Below are positions 7,631 through 12,838 of a stretch of 12,838 bases of DNA, one piece after another. Within the stretch, counting starts at the first letter, position 1; every line of letters begins with the position of its first letter. The DNA comes from a bacterium (GTDB lineage Bacteria; Pseudomonadota; Gammaproteobacteria; Berkiellales; Berkiellaceae). The DNA lies in contig RFNU01000145.1 in assembly GCA_009927065.1 (NCBI GenBank), positions 1 through 12,838 on the forward strand, given 5' to 3'. The position numbers and the translations under genes are program-made. The notes beneath the pieces were generated by a model. The model saw only the letters and a list, made by a program, of their open reading frames with translations, was not told the origin of the DNA and searched no databases.

Positions 7631-8413
7631 CTAGATCACTGCTTGGCGCATCACTTTACCCATGATAAACGTTCTGACAAATCTTGGCAGAAGTAATAAG
7701 CTATATCCTAAAAACTTTGAAACAAAACCTGGAAATAAAGTGATTGATTGCCCAAGATGATTCATAATACTATCAGCGACAATTTCAGGCGTCCCTACTA
7801 ATCCATCCATTCTCATGCCAGCTCTTTCTGCAAATTTTGTTGCAATAGGCCCCGGTGCCACAATAAGAATGTTGATGTTTTTATCTTTCCATTCTGTTTG
7901 CAAGCCTTCTCCAAAACTTTGTATAAAGTTTTTTGTTGCTGCATAAAGACTTGAATGAGGAGCTCCTTGAAATCCTACAATTGAGCTAAACAGTACTAAA
8001 TTGGATTTTTGGCGTTGTTTTAAAACTTCACCTAATCGATAAGTTAAATCAACAACCGCACGGCAATTGACATCGATCATGTTCAGCTGTAGGTCTATCG
8101 GGAGCTGATCAAATTTACCTACCAAACCAAAACCTGCTGATAAAATAACTGTAGAAAGATCTCGTTGACTGGCTTGTGCAACAAGATTATTCCGAGTTTC
8201 GATAAAGCTGATATCTCCCGCAATAATTATTATGTTGATCTTAAAATGAGATTCAATGAAAACTTTTAATTCATTCAAACGTTCGCTTGATCGGGCATTT
8301 AAAATTAAATTGAACCCTTTTTTCGCTAAATTTAGAGCGCAACAGCGACCTATTCCTTCAGATGAACCCGTAATAAGAGCCCACGATTGTTCAGTATCCA
8401 TCATCGTAATCAT
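7631..8413 (-). CDS. Short-chain dehydrogenase/reductase (classical SDR, DltE/COG0300-like)
   Basis: This is a 260-residue NAD(P)(H)-dependent oxidoreductase of the usual length for classical SDRs. The dinucleotide-binding motif TGSSEGIG is at 15-22. NAR at 39-41 places an arginine where NADP(H)-preferring members have one. D67 is in the AGD segment and SAG (92-94) replaces the usual NAG. The catalytic tetrad N116, S144, Y157 and K161 is complete, and APGP follows at 186-189. The hydrophobic C-terminus (GYSLLLLPRFV) is seen in the COG0300 subgroup and may touch the membrane. The substrate cannot be told from sequence. The start is uncertain: ATG at 8413 lies only about nine bases from the predicted transcript start, and ATG codons at 8404 and 8401 may be used instead. 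No Shine-Dalgarno is visible. The gene stands alone, divergent from the DUF2975 operon. Confidence 0.92.
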   Translation of the reverse strand: MITMMDTEQSWALITGSSEGIGRCCALNLAKKGFNLILNARSSERLNELKVFIESHFKINIIIIAGDISFIETRNNLVAQASQRDLSTVILSAGFGLVGKFDQLPIDLQLNMIDVNCRAVVDLTYRLGEVLKQRQKSNLVLFSSIVGFQGAPHSSLYAATKNFIQSFGEGLQTEWKDKNINILIVAPGPIATKFAERAGMRMDGLVGTPEIVADSIMNHLGQSITLFPGFVSKFLGYSLLLLPRFVRTFIMGKVMRQAVI

Positions 8414-8428
8414 GAGTTAATTTTCTGA

Positions 8429-8437
8429 ATTATAGCA
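8429..8437 (-). promoter_or_regulatory. Extended -10 promoter of the dehydrogenase gene
   Basis: On the minus strand, TGC is followed directly by a perfect TATAAT (plus-strand 8429-8434, with the TG at 8436-8437). This is an extended -10 element. No good -35 sits 16-18 bases upstream, which is normal for this class. The predicted transcript would start near 8422. Confidence 0.55.
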
Positions 8438-8566
8438 CTGAAACATGTTCTTTTGCTCATAGTCAAGATATCAGCATGTCACTTTGATGAATGTAATTTA
8501 TATAAAGATGATAGTCGCTATTTTTTTATCGAAAAGCATTAAAAAATTATTGTTTTAAATAGGCGT

Positions 8567-9445
8567 TTGATTTACAATCCCTCTGTTATCAATAAAACAG
8601 TTGAACTATGTATGGACAATAATAAAAAAAATTCTCTTACAGCCAATCTTAAAGCAAATATCATTCAAGCAGCTCTAGCTATAACTTTTGTTAATGTATC
8701 TTGTTTATTGGGGTGCATGAACTATTTCTATCATGATTGGTTTTTAATTTTAAACAATGTTATTAACACAATTCGTCCGATGCCTTTTACTTTAAAGTGG
8801 ATAATGGGCTCTAGTCTTGGAGTGATACTAGTAATGGTTTTTCGGATAAAACTCGAGTTTTATCTTGAGAAAATTATTTTTCACAATCAAAATATTTTTT
8901 ATAAAATTATGAAATATAACATTATTTCTTTGATAAGCACGTTAGTTGGTATAGCGATAATGTGCGCCTTCGTTCATCAGAACACAGGTGGTTTGCAATG
9001 TTTTGAAATATGGATATCAAGTTGTTCACGTCTGGTTATTCAATTACCAACAGAGTTAGCATTGTCTTTAAACAGCAGCAGCAATATTCAAGTTAGTCCT
9101 GTCATGAGTGCCATTGTGTTTATCCTCATTAATATTTGCAAAATAGCAGCTGTTCTTGAGATTTCTGTTATTATTTTCTCATTAAAACCCGATAGTATTT
9201 TTCAGAAGATAAATTTTAAGAGTTTAAACCGTATAGGATGGTATATTGCTACCCATTTACTCTTATGCAAACCATTAGCTTTAATGTTTTTTTACAATGT
9301 GACAGGATCAGAAGGGGTTTTATATGCAACTTCATACCTTCCGCTTATCTTTTTATATATAAACTTTATGCCAATTTTTGATTTAATTCTGAAATCTTTA
9401 GAAAAAGGATTTGTGTTGGAAAAAGATGAAGACTTTACCGTGTAA
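8567..9445 (+). CDS. DUF2975-like multi-pass membrane protein, enlarged, partner of the adjacent HTH regulator
   Basis: The frame is open from TTG 8567 (292 residues), but ATG 8612 (277 residues) is the more likely start. Neither has a clear Shine-Dalgarno. About six hydrophobic segments are visible at roughly 32-55, 78-94, 117-137, 178-203, 224-243 and 250-274 (TTG numbering). The C-terminal half fits the DUF2975 pattern: LNRIGWYIATHLLL after a short loop, then a tail IFDLILKSLEKG-VLEKDEDFTV like the charged ending of that family. DUF2975 proteins are usually shorter, with about four membrane spans, so the N-terminal part is an extension. The family is found beside small Cro/C1-type regulators, as here, and is thought to sense or transmit a membrane signal, but its function is not established. 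The assignment rests on recognised pattern, not on a search. Confidence 0.75.
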   Translation: MIYNPSVINKTVELCMDNNKKNSLTANLKANIIQAALAITFVNVSCLLGCMNYFYHDWFLILNNVINTIRPMPFTLKWIMGSSLGVILVMVFRIKLEFYLEKIIFHNQNIFYKIMKYNIISLISTLVGIAIMCAFVHQNTGGLQCFEIWISSCSRLVIQLPTELALSLNSSSNIQVSPVMSAIVFILINICKIAAVLEISVIIFSLKPDSIFQKINFKSLNRIGWYIATHLLLCKPLALMFFYNVTGSEGVLYATSYLPLIFLYINFMPIFDLILKSLEKGFVLEKDEDFTV

Positions 9446-9458
9446 CACATCAATATAA

Positions 9459-9465
9459 AAAGGAA
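9459..9465 (+). promoter_or_regulatory. Ribosome binding site of the HTH regulator
   Basis: The sequence aaaggaa has its aagga core ending 7 bases before ATG 9472. It is the clearest Shine-Dalgarno in the window and fixes the regulator's start. Confidence 0.75.
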
Positions 9466-9471
9466 TTTTCT

Positions 9472-9693
9472 ATGGGTATTATTGTAAATTTGGATGTTAT
9501 GTTGGCAAAAAGAAAAATGAGCTTGCAGTCACTTGCAGCTCAAGTTGATATTACGATTCAAAATTTATCAATCTTGAAAACAGGAAAAGCAAAAGCTATT
9601 CGGTTTTCAACACTTGAAAAATTGTGCGAAGTTCTTCATTGCCAACCAGCAGATTTATTGGGTTATTCAAGAGACAATCAAGACGTTTTTTGA
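9472..9693 (+). CDS. Small Cro/C1 (XRE)-type helix-turn-helix transcriptional regulator, YozG-like
   Basis: This 73-residue single-domain DNA-binding protein covers the whole helix-turn-helix fold. The N-terminal IIVNLDVMLAKRKMS leads into the helix-turn-helix at about 17-38 (LQSLAAQVDITIQNLSILKT), then GKAKAIRFSTLEKLCEVL and CQPADLL. This is a highly typical sequence for the small regulators paired with DUF2975 membrane proteins. It starts 26 bases after the membrane protein's stop, so the two form an operon. The regulator probably controls its own operon in response to the membrane partner; the signal is unknown. No operator site could be identified. Confidence 0.93.
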   Translation: MGIIVNLDVMLAKRKMSLQSLAAQVDITIQNLSILKTGKAKAIRFSTLEKLCEVLHCQPADLLGYSRDNQDVF

Positions 9694-9708
9694 TAAAACT
9701 TATGTAAG

Positions 9709-9747
9709 ACTCCACGCATCATCTATGAAAATAAAGGTGGGTGGAGT
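9709..9747. terminator. Hairpin between convergent genes, possible bidirectional terminator
   Basis: A 7-bp stem actccac (9709-9715) / gtggagt (9741-9747) with a 25-base loop lies between the HTH stop at 9693 and the stop of the opposing gene at 9842. A 9-base direct repeat, tgtaagact, lies at 9703-9711 and 9753-9761, its first copy overlapping the stem. The loop is long and no clear U-tract follows on either strand, so this is tentative. Confidence 0.3.
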
Positions 9748-9841
9748 TAAAGTGTAAGACTTGATTTGTTGTAAAAAACTATTCTCTAGTGTTCAGAAAA
9801 AACAATCTAGTCTATTGTATTATGTGTTAAAGCCTCAACCT

Positions 9842-12463
9842 CTAAATAATGGTACTGGATACTCGAGCTTTCTGTGCAAAATCCTTAACAGCTGTAAGAT
9901 ACTTGCGGTTCGTTTGTGTCCCCCCAAGTTCTTTAATTAATCGACGATGCGAGTTGGCGATAACAGCACGTTCCTTGAATTCTTTAGGAAGTGATAAGAA
10001 AAAGGTATCTCTCAAGATATTATTTTTAGTGAAGATCCTAATGAAGCCAAAATGAGTTTTACCATCAAAAATCTGATCATGTTTAAGACCGCTTTCTACA
10101 AGGATGACTGCTTTTATGTGATTATTAGTTATTAATAAGTTCATCAGTTTAAGCAATTCAGGATCGCTTGCGATTAAACTTGTGCTATCAATAATAATAA
10201 ATTCTTGTTTGATATTAAAAATAAAAGTATCTACAGAGTCGGCAGTTTCACCAAGAGTCAAGCATGGGGCTAAATCAATAAAAAGAATTTTGCTGTTTTT
10301 CATTTGCTTTTTGATTTCTATTTTTTCAGGAAAGTTTTTTATGTCGATATTTGCTATTTCTAAAAACTGAGGCAAGATCGCTACTCCTGCTTCGAATTCA
10401 TAATAAGGAGTAATGCTACTGACATTTTTTTTATCTTCAAGAGAAACATGTTCTATCGCACATGTTAATGCTGAAATAATAGCAAGCATACCATTGTGAG
10501 TTACAAATTTTTTTGCAAAGATGATGGGCTTAGCGCCTTCCTCAAGATCAATTTCAGCTTCATCATCAGAATCACTAGCATAGCTTATGCTTGCCGGAGC
10601 AGTAACGATAATTGAGTATTCAAAGAACAGTTCATTTAAGTAAGTTAATAAAAGACCCAGCGTGGTATAATCACGATCCGTTATTGCTTTTTTGAGTCTG
10701 GTGAAGGTTTGTGTAAAACTAGCCTGCAAATCAGTGGCGGCTAGTTTGTAAATAGATTTTTCTAATTGTTCATGTAACTTGAGGTTTGCATACTGGGTTG
10801 TTAATGTCCCTACAAGTTGTGTAAGAGTCGACCAGTAATAAACATCTGTCACAGGGATTGCATTTTTAGTTTTATAGGTATCTTTATAATGAATTAAAGC
10901 TTTATCTTGATTAAAAGACAGGGTCTCATTAATTTCAATACAATCTATCGCTTTAATAACAGCATGTTCTAAAGCGCATAGAATTAATGTGTCATTTACT
11001 GTTAAGTGATCACAGCAAAAGAACGAAGTATAGTAATCAATCAAATGACACGTCTCATCAATCACTGTTTTGGTTTCATAGTTATCAGTAACACTTTTTT
11101 TCAGAAGAGCTGCATACACTGCCCAGTCTTCTTTTGCTACAAGAGTACCCTGATCCCACTGTGTTGTTAATAAGACTTTTATCTCCAAAAAGGCTTTTTT
11201 TAGTCTTTCTTTTTGAAGAGTTTCAGTAGGATGGTGTTTATTGATGAGTTCTAAGATCTTATCAAATACATTGTGTTGCAAGCTCCTTTTAAGAGCATGA
11301 CTTATCTCAGACGTATGAGTGCTTTTATGATGCATTAAGTAATCACATACCTGAAAGCTTATATAGTCGCGGCCTTGGGATGAACGTAAAATATTATGTA
11401 ATGTTGTTTTGGCTAAATTTTTCTCACCTTTCTTGTTTTTGCAAACTTCCACCGCTGCCCAAAGTAAGTTTACATAACTTGTGACTGCTGGTGATGATTT
11501 TAAGACTGCAGTTAAGACCGGAGTTGAATATTGAGCATAATTTTTTTGACGGATGAAGACGGATGCTTTTAAAGGGGTCTTTTTGAATTGAAGATAACCT
11601 AAGACTTTATTGAGGTCGGCGAGCGTTTGCCCCAGGGTATTAACATATTCTTGAGGAGCTAATCCTAGATTAATTCTCACTGAAGGTTCAGTTGAAGCTA
11701 TGGTAACCTCGTTATATCCAAAACCACTGCGACGATGCATTTCGATACTTAATTTAGAGGTAGGATCGGCATAGTAACAACGGTAATGGCTCAATCCAAC
11801 AATAAAACTTGCAACCATATTCGGCCAATCGGTGCCTAACAGTGCTTGTGCACGATGATCTAAAGGAAGGGTTTTGGAATGGATTTTAACCATTGCACAA
11901 GCGTAATAGTCTTGTTCTGTAATGGACAGCATGTCAGGATGAAGAGCTATAGAATCATATGTTGTTTTTAGGGCTTTTGTCACAGTCCGTTTGTATTTAA
12001 GGAGTAATTCATGGAGTTGCCCTGTGCCAGTAGTGCTTGTGATAGAAGGAAATTCACTCATCACATCGCCACAGTATTGTAACGGGTTTACAAAATTACC
12101 GACATGAGCATGTCCGCCATAATCAAAACAGGATTTGTCAGAATAAAAAATATATTTATCTTTGCTGAGCCTATTATAACAATACCCCATAGAAGAGCGA
12201 GCATAATGATCACATTTTGATGCCGGAACGAGATCATACACGTCTTCATCAAAATAATGGGTGCGCGGATTGATAGCCTTGCCTAATAAATTAATGACCC
12301 TTTCATCGACTTGAGCTAAAGGAAAGTATTTTGATTCAGGATGATGAGTTGTGAATAATAGTTTTGCTTGTTGTTCTAAGACCTTAATTTTCTCTACATC
12401 TTTTTTTAATTTTTCACGGTGCTCTTTGATTTTTTTATTCAATGAAACTTGCTTATTATTCAT
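9842..12463 (-). CDS. 873-residue orphan protein with C-terminal region resembling a fold-type I PLP enzyme
   Basis: Residues 1-35 are a charged, lysine-rich helix that may form a coiled coil. Residues 40 to about 625 are mostly helical, with cysteine-containing segments at 84-131, and match no family I know. An acidic linker (SDSDDEAEIDLEEG, 630-643) leads to a last section with landmarks of Cys/Met-metabolism PLP enzymes. These are NGMLAIISAL at 657-666 (compare SGMAAI), YYEFEAG at 687-693, IIIDSTS at 756-762 with D759 in the cofactor-nitrogen position, and ESGLKHDQ at 790-797 with K794 as possible Schiff-base lysine. The D-to-K distance of 35 is normal for the fold. Key flanking residues are not well conserved, so it may be a degenerate fold. 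No signal peptide or membrane segment is evident. It is transcribed alone, and ATG 12463 lacks a Shine-Dalgarno. Function is unknown; an effector is possible by size and context. Confidence 0.8.
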   Translation of the reverse strand: MNNKQVSLNKKIKEHREKLKKDVEKIKVLEQQAKLLFTTHHPESKYFPLAQVDERVINLLGKAINPRTHYFDEDVYDLVPASKCDHYARSSMGYCYNRLSKDKYIFYSDKSCFDYGGHAHVGNFVNPLQYCGDVMSEFPSITSTTGTGQLHELLLKYKRTVTKALKTTYDSIALHPDMLSITEQDYYACAMVKIHSKTLPLDHRAQALLGTDWPNMVASFIVGLSHYRCYYADPTSKLSIEMHRRSGFGYNEVTIASTEPSVRINLGLAPQEYVNTLGQTLADLNKVLGYLQFKKTPLKASVFIRQKNYAQYSTPVLTAVLKSSPAVTSYVNLLWAAVEVCKNKKGEKNLAKTTLHNILRSSQGRDYISFQVCDYLMHHKSTHTSEISHALKRSLQHNVFDKILELINKHHPTETLQKERLKKAFLEIKVLLTTQWDQGTLVAKEDWAVYAALLKKSVTDNYETKTVIDETCHLIDYYTSFFCCDHLTVNDTLILCALEHAVIKAIDCIEINETLSFNQDKALIHYKDTYKTKNAIPVTDVYYWSTLTQLVGTLTTQYANLKLHEQLEKSIYKLAATDLQASFTQTFTRLKKAITDRDYTTLGLLLTYLNELFFEYSIIVTAPASISYASDSDDEAEIDLEEGAKPIIFAKKFVTHNGMLAIISALTCAIEHVSLEDKKNVSSITPYYEFEAGVAILPQFLEIANIDIKNFPEKIEIKKQMKNSKILFIDLAPCLTLGETADSVDTFIFNIKQEFIIIDSTSLIASDPELLKLMNLLITNNHIKAVILVESGLKHDQIFDGKTHFGFIRIFTKNNILRDTFFLSLPKEFKERAVIANSHRRLIKELGGTQTNRKYLTAVKDFAQKARVSSTII

Positions 12464-12492
12464 GCAATATTCAGTTGGGTTTTTTATATCCC

Positions 12493-12498
12493 ATTATA
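12493..12498 (-). promoter_or_regulatory. Candidate -10 element of the 873-residue protein gene
   Basis: A perfect TATAAT on the minus strand lies 29 bases upstream of ATG 12463, giving a leader of about 22 bases. The hexamer 17 bases upstream (TTATTT) is a weak -35 within a T-rich tract. Confidence 0.45.
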
Positions 12499-12659
12499 AT
12501 GAAAGTTATTGAAAAAAATAAATAAGTTATCAGAGTTAATTTTATAAAAAAAGCATTTATTTCAGTGATTGGTCAAGCATGGAGGTTTGTGATATTCTCT
12601 TCATCACTCAATTGCTAACGCACTTTTAGTTGAGCTCTCTTAGGATATTACGCAATTAA

Positions 12660-12838
12660 GTAGCGCATGCATATCCAGAAGGTGAATCCGATCTTACCCA
12701 AGCTATCAATCTTATTTTTAAAAAAGCCATGAAGTGCTCGAGTAATAGGATGCACTTTCAAACAAAACGAATACTCTTATTCATTAATGGATGGGGTGCC
12801 ATAGACAGCACTGTAACCTTTCAGTCATTTTTTTTATT
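12660..12838 (+). other. Open frame running off the right edge, possible decayed or partial gene
   Basis: After a TAA at 12657-12659 this frame stays open for 59 codons to the window end. It reads protein-like: AYPEGESDLTQAINLIFKKA followed later by RILLFINGWGAIDS. The first ATG is at 12729, and nothing resembling a Shine-Dalgarno precedes it at the right distance. The neighbouring frame just upstream also reads plausibly (NALLVELS before a TAG). This would suit a gene broken by a frameshift and a stop. It could also be chance in low-complexity DNA; I recognise no family. Confidence 0.2.

Larger units (their letters stand above)
12464..12838. other. Right-edge intergenic region with no confirmed gene
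   Basis: This 375-base stretch holds the promoter of the 873-residue protein gene on the minus strand. On the plus strand, TTGGTC (12569-12574) and TATTCT (12593-12598), 18 bases apart, could be a promoter firing rightward. Only short frames follow directly. A longer frame opens at 12660 and is described separately. Confidence 0.5.

Noticed and set aside
9849..10370. Plus-strand frames of 62 and 68 codons opposite the 873-residue protein
   Set aside because: They are antisense shadows of the long minus-strand gene, with no ribosome site or family signature.
1..12838. tRNA, rRNA or CRISPR array
   Set aside because: By eye I saw no cloverleaf with a typical T-loop, no conserved rRNA segment and no regularly spaced short repeats. 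The only extended repeats are the IS ends.

Overview
The window is AT-rich bacterial DNA with six protein genes, several of them large and without a clear family. A 1515-residue ankyrin-repeat protein ends in a eukaryote-style nuclear localisation motif. With two other large orphan proteins, this suggests a host-associated or intracellular bacterium, most likely a gammaproteobacterium of the Legionella/Coxiella/Berkiella kind. That placement is inferred from gene style; no taxonomic marker gene lies in the window.

Layout from left to right: (1) 1-69 is the right end of an IS200/IS605-type element whose body lies outside the window. (2) 261-4808 (minus) is the ankyrin-repeat protein, with two hairpins past its stop. 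(3) 4809-5172 is a divergent promoter region that also holds a 53-codon small ORF. (4) 5173-7299 (plus) is one continuous reading frame interrupted by a single in-frame TAA. It gives a 122-residue N-terminal piece and a 547-residue von Willebrand factor A (VWA) protein with an intact metal site. (5) 7357-7608 is a 252-bp transposase-less element with 47-bp imperfect inverted ends. Its right end matches the left-edge copy at 58 of 59 bases, and it sits between two convergent genes. (6) 7631-8413 (minus) is a classical short-chain dehydrogenase/reductase. (7) 8567-9693 (plus) is a two-gene operon: a DUF2975-type membrane protein and a small Cro/C1-type regulator. (8) 9842-12463 (minus) is an 873-residue orphan protein whose last third resembles fold-type I PLP enzymes. 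(9) 12464-12838 holds its promoter and an open frame running off the right edge.

Functionally the window mixes a probable effector region with ordinary accessory genes. The ankyrin gene and the VWA locus are divergently transcribed and lie between two same-orientation copies of one IS end about 7.5 kb apart, so the pair could have moved or be lost as a unit. The DUF2975/HTH pair is a known conserved module. The most distinctive points are the transposase-less IS-end element with guide-RNA-like hairpins, the stop codon splitting the VWA gene, the nuclear-targeting tail of the ankyrin protein, and the cryptic PLP-like domain of the 873-residue protein.
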